A stretch of DNA of 64,000 nucleotides from Cellulomonas flavigena DSM 20109 (GTDB lineage: Bacteria > Actinomycetota > Actinomycetes > Actinomycetales > Cellulomonadaceae): contig NC_014151.1 in NCBI RefSeq assembly GCF_000092865.1, positions 1,674,001-1,738,000 of the forward strand, written 5' to 3'. The notes under the pieces were generated by a model, which searched no databases, had not been told where the DNA came from, and saw only the letters and a program-made list of their open reading frames with translations. Shown piece by piece: positions 47,600 through 57,285 of the stretch. Position numbers and translations under genes: made by a program. The number at the start of each line of letters is the position of its first letter. The stretch's first letter is position 1.

Positions 47600-48205
47600 G
47601 TGGGGGAGCCCACCGGCCGGTCCGCGGCGCGACGCCGCGGCCGGCCGACCACCGAGACGCCGGGCGACGGGCCCGCTGCCCAGGACGCCGAGCCGGATCC
47701 GGAGTCCGTAGCGCGCGGCATCGTGCTGCGCCGCCTCGCGGCGGCGGCCCAGTCCCGCGGTCAGCTCGCGGTCGCGCTCGCCCGGCGTGACGTCCCCGAG
47801 GACGTCGCGACGCGCGTCCTCGACCGCTTCACCGAGGTCGGGCTGATCGACGACCAGGAGTACGCGCGCATGTTCGTCCGTTCGCGGCACGCCGAGCGCG
47901 GCCTGTCGCGCCGTGCCCTGGGCGTCGAGCTGCGGCGCAAGGGGATCGACGACGACACGGCCGCGGTCGCGCTCGAGGACGTCGACGACGCCGACGAGGA
48001 GCAGACGGCGCGCGCGATCGTGCGTCGCCGCCTGCGGTCCACGGCGGGTCTCGAGACCCCCGTGCGCGTGCGGCGCGTGTGCGGCGCGTTGGGCCGCAAG
48101 GGATACCCCGGTGGGCTCGTGGCGCGCCTGGTGCGCGAGGAACTCGCGGCCGAGGGCGTCGACGACGCCGACGGCCTGCCGGAGGCCGGAGTCGACAACG
48201 ACTGA
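47600..48205 (+). CDS. recX: Regulatory protein RecX
   Basis: RecA filament modulator, 201 residues. The N-terminal 40 residues are disordered; then come the three-helix repeats: ARGIVLRRLAAAAQSRGQLAVALARRDVPEDVATRVLDRFTEVGLIDDQEYARMFVRSRHAERGLSRRALGVELRRKGIDDDTAAVALE and a C-terminal repeat ending LGRKGYPGGLVARLVREELAAEG. GTG start 5 bp after the recA stop; the longer upstream frame overlaps recA and was rejected. Co-transcribed with recA, hence under LexA control. Confidence 0.93.
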   Translation: MGEPTGRSAARRRGRPTTETPGDGPAAQDAEPDPESVARGIVLRRLAAAAQSRGQLAVALARRDVPEDVATRVLDRFTEVGLIDDQEYARMFVRSRHAERGLSRRALGVELRRKGIDDDTAAVALEDVDDADEEQTARAIVRRRLRSTAGLETPVRVRRVCGALGRKGYPGGLVARLVREELAAEGVDDADGLPEAGVDND

Positions 48206-48272
48206 CCGGTCGCGCAGGGCGTGGTCGGACGTCCGCCGGGCGCGGCGACGCCACGCGGCGGCGCCGACCGGT

Positions 48273-48278
48273 GACAAT
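48273..48278 (+). promoter_or_regulatory. Putative -10 element of rny
   Basis: GACAAT (read as TGACAAT) lies 40 nt upstream of the rny GTG. It suggests that RNase Y is transcribed apart from the SOS-controlled recA-recX pair. Confidence 0.35.
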
Positions 48279-48318
48279 GGGGTGCGGTGCTCGCACGAGC
48301 GCCCTGTCGGGAGGTGCT

Positions 48319-49857
48319 GTGGAACCGGAGCCGATCGCCATCGGTACGGTCGTGGGGCTGCTCGGGGCGTGCCTCGTCGCCCTCGTCCTGGTGCTCACCG
48401 CGCGGCGCGAGGCCGACCAGCACCGCCGCCGAGCCACCGAGGACGTCGCGCAGATCCGTGACGACGCGCGCGCGATGCTCGCCGACGCCGAGCGACGCGA
48501 ACGGCGCGTCGCGGACCGCGAGCGGGCGCTCGCCGACCAGCGCTCCGAGCTCGCCGACCTGGAGCGCCGGACGCGCGCCGAGGCCGACGCGCTCGCCGAG
48601 GCGCGACGCGTCGGTGCCCGCGAGCTCGACAAGGCCGAGCGTGCGGCGGCAAGGACGCTCGCCGACGCGGAGCGCGCCGCCAACGAGCGGCTCGCCGACG
48701 CCCGGGAGCAGGCCCGCGCCGAGCTCGAGTCCGCCAGCGGTCTCACGCACGACGAGGCGCTCGCCGAGCTGACGCGCCGCATCGCCGACCAGGCCGTGGA
48801 CGCCGCCGGAGCGCAGGTGCGCCGGGCCGAGGCGCAGGCCCGCCGCACCGCCGACGCGCGGGCACGGCGCATCGTCGCCACCGCGGTGCAGCGCGTCGCG
48901 GTGCCGACCAGCGCGCAGCCGGTCGTGACGATCCTGCCGTTGCCCTCGGACGAGATGAAGGGCCGGATCATCGGCAAGGAGGGCCGTAACATCCGGCACT
49001 TCGAGGCGCTCACCGGGGTCAACGTGCTCATCGACGAGACGCCGGACTCGGTGGTCCTGTCGTGCTTCGACCCCGAACGGCGCGAGGTCGCGCAGGTGAC
49101 GCTCGAGGCGCTGATGCTCGACGGACGCATCCACCCGCAGCGCATCGAGGCCGCGTACGCCGAGGCTCTCGCCGGCGCGGACGACCGGCACGACGCCGCA
49201 GGCCACGAGGCCGCCGAGCGCGCCGGGATCGACCGGCTGCACGCCGAGCTCGTCCGCACCATGGGCCGCCTGCGGTTGCGCTCGTCCTACGGGCAGAACG
49301 TGCTCGAGCACCTCGTCGAGAGCGCACAGATCGCTGCGTCGATGGCCGCCGAGCTCGGGGCCGACGTCGACGTCGCCCGGCGCGGCGCCTTCCTGCACGA
49401 TGTCGGCAAGGCGCTCACGGCGGAGGTGCCCGGCACGCACGCGCTCGTCGGCGCGGACCTCGCGCGGCGGCTCGGGGAGTCGGAGTCGGTCGTCAACGCC
49501 ATCGCGGCCCACCACGACGAGGTGCCGCCCGCGACGGTCGAGGCGGTCCTCGTGCAGGCCGCCGACGCGATCTCCGCGTCCCGTCCCGGAGCGCGCCGCC
49601 AGGAGATCGACCAGTACGTCGAGCGCATGGGCGCGCTCGAGGCGCTCGTCGTCGCGCACCAGGGCGTCCGGCGGGCGCTCGCGATGGCGGCGGGGCGCGA
49701 GGTGCGCGTCGTCGTCGAGCCCGACGAGGTCGACGACCGTGCGCTGCCGCAGCTCGCCGCGACGATCGCCAAGCACATCGAGGCGGACCTCACGTACCCC
49801 GGCGAGATCCGCGTGACGGTCGTGCGCGAGCTGCGGGCCAGCGCGACGGCCGGCTGA
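48319..49857 (+). CDS. rny: Ribonuclease Y
   Basis: Membrane-anchored endoribonuclease that starts mRNA decay in many Gram-positive bacteria. The 512 residues have one N-terminal membrane helix (about 7-28), a long charged coiled coil (30-190), a KH domain (EMKGRIIGKEGRNIRHFEALTGVNVLIDET) and an HD domain (GAFLHDVGKALTAEV, AIAAHHDEV). GTG start with GGGAGG four bases upstream. It occurs here together with RNase J and PNPase. The convergent gluD gene ends 13 bp away. Confidence 0.95.
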   Translation: MEPEPIAIGTVVGLLGACLVALVLVLTARREADQHRRRATEDVAQIRDDARAMLADAERRERRVADRERALADQRSELADLERRTRAEADALAEARRVGARELDKAERAAARTLADAERAANERLADAREQARAELESASGLTHDEALAELTRRIADQAVDAAGAQVRRAEAQARRTADARARRIVATAVQRVAVPTSAQPVVTILPLPSDEMKGRIIGKEGRNIRHFEALTGVNVLIDETPDSVVLSCFDPERREVAQVTLEALMLDGRIHPQRIEAAYAEALAGADDRHDAAGHEAAERAGIDRLHAELVRTMGRLRLRSSYGQNVLEHLVESAQIAASMAAELGADVDVARRGAFLHDVGKALTAEVPGTHALVGADLARRLGESESVVNAIAAHHDEVPPATVEAVLVQAADAISASRPGARRQEIDQYVERMGALEALVVAHQGVRRALAMAAGREVRVVVEPDEVDDRALPQLAATIAKHIEADLTYPGEIRVTVVRELRASATAG

Positions 49858-49874
49858 CGGCGGTCGCCGGTCAG
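49854..49874. terminator. Hairpin spanning the rny and gluD stop codons
   Basis: CTGAC (49854-49858) pairs with GTCAG (49870-49874) around an inner GGCG/CGCC stem. Both convergent stop codons lie within the structure. Confidence 0.55.
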
Positions 49875-50749
49875 GCCGGGGTGCTCGTCGTCGACGTCGT
49901 CCCGGGAACGGTTGCGTCGACCGGGGCCGCGGCCGTCCGCGGCGAACGTCCCTGCAGGCGCATCGCGAGACGCGAGAGCGCGATGTTGACGACCAGGTAG
50001 GTCCCCGCGCCCACGGCGAACAGCGCGACCACCGACGTGTTACCGAAGTACTGGGCGTTGTTCTTGATCGCGTTGAGCAGCTCGGCGTAGCCGACGATGA
50101 AACCGAGCGAGGAGTCCTTGAGCAGCACCACGAGCTGGGCGACCAGGCTGGGCGCCATGGTGCGCAGCGCCTGGGGCAGGAGCACCAGGCGCAGTGTCTG
50201 CCCGCGCGACAGCCCGACCGCGTACGCCGCCTCGGACTGGCCCTTCGGCAACGACGCGAGCCCGGCACGCACGATCTCGGCGATGATCGCCATGTTGTAC
50301 ACCGTGAGGCCGAACACCACTGCGGCGAACGCGCTCCACCCGAACCCGAGCAGCGCGAAGAACATCATGAGCAGCACCGGCAGGCCGCGGAACAGCTCGA
50401 TGATCGCAGAGGCCACGCCACGAGCCGCCGTGAACCGCGTGGTACGCCACACCGCGAGCAGCAGCCCGAGCACGAAGGCGAGTGGCGCTGCCACGGCGGC
50501 GGCGCGCAGCGTGGCGCCCAGGCCGAGCACCAGCAGCGAGCGCCAGACGTCCGCCGCGCTCTGGTTCTTCGGTGGGTCCCACAGCACGGCCCACCGCTCC
50601 GGGTCGAACACGCCGCGGCCGGCGGCGTACCAGACACCGAGACCGACCACGGCGAGCACGACGAGCGCGGCGACCACGGAGCCGACCAGCTCGCGGCGGC
50701 GCGCACGCGGCCCGGGGGCGTCGTAGAGGATCGAGGTGGTGCGGCTCAT
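49871..50749 (-). CDS. gluD: Amino acid ABC transporter permease, GluD-type
   Basis: Second permease of a polar amino acid importer, 292 residues. The N-terminus adds a long first helix and extracellular stretch (GVWYAAGRGVFDPERWAVLWDPPKNQSAADVWRSL) typical of GluD. The HisM-type permease domain contains ELFRGLPVLLMMFFALLGFG and the EAA loop AYAVGLSRGQTLRLVLLPQALRTMAPSLVAQLVVLLKDSSLGF. Its start codon overlaps the gluC stop in ATGA. Five or more membrane helices. Confidence 0.9.
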   Translation of the reverse strand: MSRTTSILYDAPGPRARRRELVGSVVAALVVLAVVGLGVWYAAGRGVFDPERWAVLWDPPKNQSAADVWRSLLVLGLGATLRAAAVAAPLAFVLGLLLAVWRTTRFTAARGVASAIIELFRGLPVLLMMFFALLGFGWSAFAAVVFGLTVYNMAIIAEIVRAGLASLPKGQSEAAYAVGLSRGQTLRLVLLPQALRTMAPSLVAQLVVLLKDSSLGFIVGYAELLNAIKNNAQYFGNTSVVALFAVGAGTYLVVNIALSRLAMRLQGRSPRTAAAPVDATVPGTTSTTSTPA

Positions 50750-51402
50750 CGGGCGAACGCCACCTTCCGCTCCAGGAGGTTCGCGAGCTGGCCCGCAGGG
50801 ACCGTCACGACGAGGTAGAACAGCGCGACCCCGACCAGGACGAGCACGACGTCCGCAGGGTTCTGCTGTGCGAGCCGTCGCCCGGACGCCACCAGCTCGA
50901 CGACGGCGAAGCCCGCCGCGACCGAGGTGTTCTTCGTCAGCGCGATGATGACGTTGATGAGCGGGGGGATCACCGTGCGGACCGCCTGCGGCAGGATCAC
51001 GGTCGTCAGCGACTGCCCGAACGTCAGGCCGATCGCGCGCGCCGCCTCGGCCTGCCCGACGCCGACCGCGTTGATCCCCGAGCGCACGGCCTCCGCGACG
51101 AACGCCGACGTGTAGGCCGTGAGGCACACCACCGCGGTCCAGTACCCCAGGGGCAGGATCACCCCGAACTGGGGCAGCACGAGCACCGCGAAGAAGAAGA
51201 TGAGCGTGAGTGGCATGTTGCGCAGCAGCTCGGTGTAGGCCGCCGCGAACGCGCGCAGCGAGCCGAGCGGCGAGACGCGCATGGCGGCGACGACCAGCCC
51301 GATCACGAGGGCACCGGCACCGGCGACCAGGGTGAGCTGGGCGGTCAGGCGGAAACCGGTCAGGTAGGCCGGCAGGTTGTCGGCGACGACCGAGAGGTCC
51401 AC
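50746..51402 (-). CDS. gluC: Amino acid ABC transporter permease, GluC-type
   Basis: First permease, 218 residues with about five membrane helices. ELLRNMPLTLIFFFAVLVLP and the EAA loop AARAIGLTFGQSLTTVILPQAVRTVIPPLINVIIALTKNTSVA match the HisM family. The GTG start at 51402 lies 98 bp after the binding-protein gene, across a strong hairpin. It forms a channel with the GluD subunit. Confidence 0.9.
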   Translation of the reverse strand: MDLSVVADNLPAYLTGFRLTAQLTLVAGAGALVIGLVVAAMRVSPLGSLRAFAAAYTELLRNMPLTLIFFFAVLVLPQFGVILPLGYWTAVVCLTAYTSAFVAEAVRSGINAVGVGQAEAARAIGLTFGQSLTTVILPQAVRTVIPPLINVIIALTKNTSVAAGFAVVELVASGRRLAQQNPADVVLVLVGVALFYLVVTVPAGQLANLLERKVAFAR

Positions 51403-51456
51403 GCGCGTCCTCCGTGCGGGGGCTGGGTGGGGGAAGCAGAGCGGGGGAGCAGCCGT

Positions 51457-51491
51457 GGCGCCGTCGCCGCCGGGTGGGCGACGACGGCGCC
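51457..51491 (-). terminator. Hairpin between gluB and gluC, partial terminator
   Basis: GGCGCCGTCG (51457-51466) pairs perfectly over 10 bp with CGACGGCGCC (51482-51491). It starts 9 nt after the gluB stop on the minus strand. Such hairpins after binding-protein genes usually stabilise that part of the message or stop most polymerases. Confidence 0.7.
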
Positions 51492-51500
51492 GTCACGGCG

Positions 51501-52385
51501 TCAGTAGCGGTCGACGGTCGGAGGCTCCGGGGTCGGCAGCACGGTGCCGGCGGTGGACTCCCACGCCTCGGTCCACGAGCCGTCCTCGAAGCTCTCCTCG
51601 AGCACGTCGTTGATCCAGTTCCGGAACTCGGTGTCGTCGAGCGCCAGGCCGATGCCGTAGGGCTCCTCGGTGAACGGGTCGCCCCGCACCTCGAGGTCGT
51701 CGTTGTCCGCCGCGAAGCCGGCGAGGATCACGTTGTCGGTGCTGATCGCGTCGACCTGCCCGTTGCGCAGCGGCTCGATGCACTCGGAGTACGCGCCGAG
51801 GGCCTGCACCGTGGCGTCCGGGTAGTTCTCCAGCAGGTTCGCCTCCGGGGTCGAGCCGGAGACGGTGCACACGTTCTTGCCCGCGAGGTCCTCGGGGCCC
51901 TGGATGTCGGTGTTGGACTTCAGCGTGAGGATCGACTGACCCGCGAGGTAGTACGGGCCCGCGAACGACACGACCTCCTTGCGCTTGTCGTTGATCGTGT
52001 AGGTGGCGATGACGATGTCGACCTCGCCGTTCTCGATGAACGGCTCACGGTTGGCCGAGATCGACTCCTTCCACTCGATGTCCTCCGGCGCGATGCCGAG
52101 CTTGCCGGCGATGAGCTTGCCGATCTCGACGTCGAAGCCCTCGGGCACGCCGTTCGGGCCGACGAGGCCGAACAGCGGCTGGTCGAACTTGGTGCCGATG
52201 GTGATGCTCCCGGCCTCCGCGAGGCGGGCCATCGTCGAGCCCTCCGGGAACTCGGCGGTCTCCTCCGCGGTGCTCTCGCCCGCGGGCTCGGTGGTCCCGG
52301 CGTCGTCGGAGCCCCCCGCGCAGGCGGTGAGGGCGAGGACGGTGGCGGACATCAGGGCGATGAGCCCGGTGCGGACGGGTCGCAT
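51501..52385 (-). CDS. gluB: Glutamate-type substrate-binding lipoprotein of ABC transporter
   Basis: Extracellular solute-binding protein, 294 residues. The lipobox LTAC places the lipidated Cys at residue 22. After a Thr/Glu-rich linker comes the SBP family 3 domain: ITIGTKFDQPLFGLVGPNGVPEGFDVEIGKLIAGKLG, NGEVDIVIATYTINDKRKEVVSFAGPYYLAGQ, and VSGSTPEANLLENYPDATV. It resembles GluB of corynebacteria and streptomycetes, which bind glutamate; other acidic amino acids cannot be excluded. ATG start with AAGGAG seven bases upstream. Confidence 0.9.
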   Translation of the reverse strand: MRPVRTGLIALMSATVLALTACAGGSDDAGTTEPAGESTAEETAEFPEGSTMARLAEAGSITIGTKFDQPLFGLVGPNGVPEGFDVEIGKLIAGKLGIAPEDIEWKESISANREPFIENGEVDIVIATYTINDKRKEVVSFAGPYYLAGQSILTLKSNTDIQGPEDLAGKNVCTVSGSTPEANLLENYPDATVQALGAYSECIEPLRNGQVDAISTDNVILAGFAADNDDLEVRGDPFTEEPYGIGLALDDTEFRNWINDVLEESFEDGSWTEAWESTAGTVLPTPEPPTVDRY

Positions 52386-52447
52386 GGTGCGTCTCCTTCG
52401 GTGGCGTCGGCGCGGTGCGCCTGGGGCGAGTCGGAGTGTGGGTGCGG

Positions 52448-53242
<795 letters not shown>

Positions 53243-53248
53243 TGGTCG

Positions 53249-53278
53249 AACCTACGGGTGAGACGTTGCGAGCGCCAA
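53249..53278 (-). promoter_or_regulatory. Promoter of the gluABCD operon
   Basis: On the minus strand, -35 TTGGCG (53273-53278), 18-bp spacer, -10 TAGGTT (53249-53254), then 6 nt to the gluA ATG. It is the best two-hexamer promoter in the window. Confidence 0.7.
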
Positions 53279-53279
53279 G

Positions 53280-53299
53280 ACTGGACGTCACGGTCCAGT
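53280..53299. promoter_or_regulatory. 20-bp palindrome next to the gluA -35 element
   Basis: ACTGGACGTCACGGTCCAGT: perfect 7-base arms ACTGGAC and GTCCAGT around GTCACG. It directly adjoins the gluA -35 hexamer, where an activator or repressor could act. I do not recognise it as a named operator. Confidence 0.55.
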
Positions 53300-53374
53300 A
53301 ACGACCGGTGCGGCACGAGTCGTCCGCCCGGTCCGCCCGCCACCGCGGGTTCCGGAGCCCCGGGGTGTGCGACG

Positions 53375-53380
53375 TACCCT
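53375..53380 (+). promoter_or_regulatory. Leaderless-type -10 hexamer for miaB
   Basis: TACCCT, 7 nt before the miaB ATG at 53388. It selects this ATG over the in-frame upstream codon at 53367. Confidence 0.55.
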
Positions 53381-53387
53381 GGGGGCG

Positions 53388-55004
53388 ATGTCCACGACCC
53401 TGCCCCTGCCTGCTCCGGCGCGCGCGACGGCGCCGCGCGCCGACGCCACCGCGCGCCCCGGCGGCGACGTGCTGACCTACCACGTCAAGACGCTCGGCTG
53501 CCAGATGAACGTGCACGACTCCGAGCACATGGCGGGCATGCTCGAGCAGGCCGGTTACGTGCCCGCGGATCCCGCGGACGCCGCGGCGGACGACGTCGAC
53601 GTGCTCGTCATCAACACGTGCGCGGTGCGCGAGAACGCGGCCGACAAGCTGTACGGCAACCTGGGGCGTCTCGCGGGCACCAAGCGCTCGCGGGCCGGCG
53701 GCATGCAGATCGCGGTCGGCGGCTGCCTGGCGCAGAAGGACCGCGCCGGCATCGTCGAGCGCGCCCCGTGGGTCGACGTCGTGTTCGGCACCCACAACCT
53801 CGACGTGCTGCCGACGCTCCTGGAGCGGGCCCGGCACAACGCAGCCGCGCAGGTGGAGATCGAGGAGTCGCTCAAGGTCTTCCCGAGCACGCTGCCGACG
53901 CGCCGCGAGTCGGTGTACGCGGGATGGGTGTCGATCAGCGTCGGGTGCAACAACACCTGCACGTTCTGCATCGTGCCGCACCTGCGCGGCAAGGAGCGTG
54001 ACCGACGGCCCGGGGACGTCCTCGCCGAGGTCGAGGCGCTCGTCGCGACCGGCGCGATCGAGGTGACGCTGCTGGGTCAGAACGTGAACTCGTACGGCGT
54101 CGGCTTCGGCGACCGGCACGCGTTCGGCAAGCTCCTGCGGGCGGTGGGCGCCGTGCCCGGGCTGGAGCGCGTGCGGTTCACGTCGCCGCACCCCGCGGCG
54201 TTCACGGACGACGTCATCGAGGCGATGGCGGCGACGCCGACGGTGATGCCGCAGCTGCACATGCCCCTGCAGTCCGGCTCGGACCGCGTGCTGCGGGCCA
54301 TGCGCCGGTCGTACCGGGCGGACCGCTTCCTCGGCATCCTCGAGCGGGTGCGCGCGGCGATCCCGCACGCGGCGATCACGACCGACGTCATCGTGGGCTT
54401 CCCGGGGGAGACCGAGGAGGACTTCCGCGAGACGCTGCGCGTCGTCGAGGCGTCGAGGTTCTCGTCGGCGTTCACGTTCCAGTACTCCCCGCGACCCGGT
54501 ACCCCCGCCGCGGACCTGCCCGACCAGCTCCCCAAGGCTGTCGTGCAGGAGCGGTACGAGCGGCTCGTCGCGCTGCAGGAACGCATCTCCGCCGAGGAGA
54601 ACGCGGCGCAGGTCGGGCGGACGGTCGACGTGCTCGTCGCGCAGGGCGAGGGGCGCAAGGACGGCGCCACGGCCCGCATCTCCGGGCGGGCGGCGGACAA
54701 CCGGCTCGTGCACCTGGCGCTGCCCGTCGGGCTCGACCCCGCCGACGCGCCCCGCCCGGGCGACCTCGTCACGGTCCAGGTCACGCACGGCGCCCCGCAC
54801 CACCTCGTCGCGGACTCGGCGCTGGCGCCCGGTGGGCTGTTCCGCGTGCGCCGGACGCGCGCGGGCGACGCCTGGCAGGCGCGCGCGGAGGGACGCGAGG
54901 AGGAGCACGCGCACGGCGGCAGCGGTGGGGCGTGCGGTACCGGGGCGGCGCCGGCCGGGCCCGTCGTGCTCGGGCTCCCCGCGGTGGGACGCCCGCCCGC
55001 CTGA
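53388..55004 (+). CDS. miaB: tRNA-2-methylthio-N6-dimethylallyladenosine synthase
   Basis: Radical SAM enzyme that adds the 2-methylthio group to i6A37 in tRNA, after MiaA has attached the isopentenyl group. The 538 residues contain the N-terminal UPF0004 domain ([22 protein letters not shown]), a radical SAM motif [22 protein letters not shown], and a TRAM-like C-terminus. The last 45 residues are Gly/Ala-rich. MiaA is encoded 3.7 kb downstream, separated by four genes. Confidence 0.95.
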   Translation: MSTTLPLPAPARATAPRADATARPGGDVLTYHVKTLGCQMNVHDSEHMAGMLEQAGYVPADPADAAADDVDVLVINTCAVRENAADKLYGNLGRLAGTKRSRAGGMQIAVGGCLAQKDRAGIVERAPWVDVVFGTHNLDVLPTLLERARHNAAAQVEIEESLKVFPSTLPTRRESVYAGWVSISVGCNNTCTFCIVPHLRGKERDRRPGDVLAEVEALVATGAIEVTLLGQNVNSYGVGFGDRHAFGKLLRAVGAVPGLERVRFTSPHPAAFTDDVIEAMAATPTVMPQLHMPLQSGSDRVLRAMRRSYRADRFLGILERVRAAIPHAAITTDVIVGFPGETEEDFRETLRVVEASRFSSAFTFQYSPRPGTPAADLPDQLPKAVVQERYERLVALQERISAEENAAQVGRTVDVLVAQGEGRKDGATARISGRAADNRLVHLALPVGLDPADAPRPGDLVTVQVTHGAPHHLVADSALAPGGLFRVRRTRAGDAWQARAEGREEEHAHGGSGGACGTGAAPAGPVVLGLPAVGRPPA

Positions 55005-55016
55005 GGGCCCGCGCCC

Positions 55017-55030
55017 GGGCCTTCGGGCCC
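55017..55030 (+). terminator. TTCG-loop hairpin after miaB
   Basis: GGGCC-TTCG-GGCCC, a 5-bp stem with a stable tetraloop, 12 nt after the miaB stop. Confidence 0.5.
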
Positions 55031-55112
55031 ACGTGCGGACGTGGTGACGGGACTTCAATGAGGACGGCACCGCCGACCTCCTGCGGCGCCCGCCGCACCC
55101 CGTGGAGTCGTG

Positions 55113-56702
55113 ATGTCCGAGGTCTTCGTCCTCCTCGCCGAGCAACCCGTCCTGCTGTTGTTCGTCGTCATCGGTATCGGCTCGGCGGTGGGGCACATCC
55201 GGGTCCGAGGGGTCGGGCTGAGCGCCGCCGCCGTGCTGTTCCTCGCGATCGCGCTGTCCGCGTGGGCGGCGTCCTACGGGATCGAGCTCGAGATCACCGA
55301 GGTGCTCGGCACGTTCGGCCTGGCGCTGTTCACGTTCTGCGTGGGCCTCGTCTCGGGCGCGACGTTCTTCTCGTCGCTGCGTCGCAGCCTCGGCCCGATC
55401 CTCGCGGTGGCGGGCGTGCTCGTGACGAGCGCGGTCGTCGCCGTGGGCGTCGGCGCGCTGCTCGGGCTCAGCAGCCCGGTCGTCGCCGGCGCCTGGGCGG
55501 GCGCCGTCACGAACACCCCGGCGCTCGCCGCGGCGCGCGACGCGGCGGGCGACGCGTCGAGCCCGACCATCGGCTACGCCGTCACCTATCTCTTCGGCGT
55601 CGTGGGGATGCTGGTGGCGGTCTCCGCCGCGCTGCGCAGCCGCTTCGACGACAAGGACACGCCGCCGACGCTCGTGACCCGCACCGTGCGCGTCGAGGCG
55701 ACGGACGGGCCCCGCGTCCAGGACCTCGAGGAGATGCACGGCGACCGCATCAAGTTCTCGCGCGTGCGCCACGGCGAGCAGTCGCCCATCCGCACGGCGG
55801 ACGCCACCGACCGGCTGCTGCTCGACGACCTCGTGACGGTCGTGGGACCCAGCGACGACGTCGAGGCGGTGACGCGCGAGCTCGGGCACGCGTCGTCGCA
55901 CCGGCTGGAGGCCGACCGGCTCTACCTCGACATGCGACGCGTCACCGTCTCTGCCGAGCGCGCCGCGGGCCACACGATCGGCGAGCTCGACCTGCTGCAC
56001 CGGTTCGGTGCGACGATCTCGCGCGTGCGGCGCGGCGACGTCGACGTCGTCGCGACGGACGACTTCCAGCTGCAACTCGGCGACAGGGTGCGCGTCATCG
56101 CCCCGCGCGAGCGGATGCGCGAGGTCTCGACGTGGTTCGGCGACTCCTCGCGCGGTCTGTCCGACATCACGCCCGTGGTGCTCGGGGTCGGCATGGCCCT
56201 CGGCATCCTCCTCGGCACCTGGGCGATCCCGGTCGGCGGCGGCGTGCTCAAGCTCGGCTCGGCCGCCGGCACGCTCCTCGTCGGCCTGGTGCTCGGTCGG
56301 GTGGGTCGCATCGGTCCGGTCGTCACGGCGATGCCGTACACCGCGGCCCAGGCCGTGGCCGAGCTCGGGCTGCTCGTGTTCCTCGCACAGGCCGGGTCGC
56401 GGGCGGGGGCGCAGATCGGCGACGCGTTCACCTCGGGGGAGTGGCTGCGCATCCTCGCGCTCGGCGTCGTCGTGACGTCGGTGGTGGCCGGGGGCCTGTA
56501 CGTGGTGATGCGCCGCGTGTTCGCGGTCGGCGGGACGCGCCTGTCCGGGATCATGGGCGGCGTCCAGACACAGCCGGCGGTGCTCGCGTTCGCCAACGCG
56601 CGCACGGGGTACGACGCGCGCGTCGCGCTCGGGTACGCGCTCGTCTACCCGGCCGCGATGATCGTGAAGATCGTCCTGGGGCGCGTCCTCGGCGGTCTGT
56701 GA
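55113..56702 (+). CDS. AAE-family (AspT/YidE-like) transporter
   Basis: A 529-residue membrane protein of the aspartate:alanine exchanger family. Two halves of five to six helices each flank a soluble central part with two RCK/TrkA-C-like stretches (about 185-265 and 270-350). The repeat-type motifs LGTFGLALFTFCVGLVSGATFF and VAELGLLVFLAQAGSRAG occur in equivalent halves, and AGAWAGAVTNTPALAAARDAAG parallels GIMGGVQTQPAVLAFANARTG. Substrate is unknown. The ATG at 55113 was preferred to GTG at 55110 because GGAG lies five bases before it. Confidence 0.85.
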   Translation: MSEVFVLLAEQPVLLLFVVIGIGSAVGHIRVRGVGLSAAAVLFLAIALSAWAASYGIELEITEVLGTFGLALFTFCVGLVSGATFFSSLRRSLGPILAVAGVLVTSAVVAVGVGALLGLSSPVVAGAWAGAVTNTPALAAARDAAGDASSPTIGYAVTYLFGVVGMLVAVSAALRSRFDDKDTPPTLVTRTVRVEATDGPRVQDLEEMHGDRIKFSRVRHGEQSPIRTADATDRLLLDDLVTVVGPSDDVEAVTRELGHASSHRLEADRLYLDMRRVTVSAERAAGHTIGELDLLHRFGATISRVRRGDVDVVATDDFQLQLGDRVRVIAPRERMREVSTWFGDSSRGLSDITPVVLGVGMALGILLGTWAIPVGGGVLKLGSAAGTLLVGLVLGRVGRIGPVVTAMPYTAAQAVAELGLLVFLAQAGSRAGAQIGDAFTSGEWLRILALGVVVTSVVAGGLYVVMRRVFAVGGTRLSGIMGGVQTQPAVLAFANARTGYDARVALGYALVYPAAMIVKIVLGRVLGGL

Positions 56703-56706
56703 GCCT

Positions 56707-56725
56707 CGGGCGACCCGTGCGCCCG
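56707..56725. terminator. Hairpin between convergent transporter and YbjN genes
   Basis: CGGGCG (56707-56712) pairs with CGCCCG (56720-56725), 7-nt loop, 4 nt after the transporter stop. Confidence 0.5.
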
Positions 56726-56763
56726 GGACGCCCGGGACGTGGACCCGCCGGTCGGTGCGGGGC

Positions 56764-57285
56764 TCAGTTGTCGGGCACGTCCGGCGGCGGTGCGCCCTCG
56801 GCCGGCACGATCGGCTCGAGCGCGGCGAACAGCTGGACGCCCGTGCCGAGGCCGCACGCCAGGAGCTGCGCGAGCTGCAGGTCGGTGACCCCGGGCTCGA
56901 GGTCGGCCGACACCTCGGCGTAGACCGCGAGCAGCCCCTCCTCCTCGCGCAGGTACGCCTTGGGCCAGATGCGCTCGCGGTTCCAGTCGTTGATCGCGAG
57001 CGACAGCGCGCGCCGTTGCTCGAGCGGCAGCGTGCGGTGCCACCGGCCGCGCACCTGCAGGATCTCCTGCTGCTCGCCGAGCAGCAGGAACCAGAACCTG
57101 CTGCCGTCCCACGTGCCCGTGAGGTCGCCGTCGTCGTCGACCACGAAACGGTAGCCGCGCCCCAGCAGGTAGTCGGCGACCCGGTCGCGCGTCAGCGGGC
57201 GCGGCGGCTCGTCGTCCACCGGGCGGGTCTTGGTGGGCTTCGGCAGTCCGCCGAGCACGCGCAGCAGCCAGCCCGGGGTGCTCAC
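56764..57285 (-). CDS. YbjN domain protein, second of a tandem pair
   Basis: A 173-residue protein of the YbjN family (fold related to type III secretion chaperones, function poorly known). The conserved stretch runs VADYLLGRGYRFVVDDDGDLTGTWDGSRFWFLLLGEQQEILQVRGRWHRTLPLEQR, then NDWNRERIWPKAYLREEE and DLQLAQLLACGLGTGVQLF. It is clearly paralogous to the gene upstream, and its GTG start overlaps that gene's stop codon in GTGA. The two are co-translated. Confidence 0.82.
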   Translation of the reverse strand: MSTPGWLLRVLGGLPKPTKTRPVDDEPPRPLTRDRVADYLLGRGYRFVVDDDGDLTGTWDGSRFWFLLLGEQQEILQVRGRWHRTLPLEQRRALSLAINDWNRERIWPKAYLREEEGLLAVYAEVSADLEPGVTDLQLAQLLACGLGTGVQLFAALEPIVPAEGAPPPDVPDN

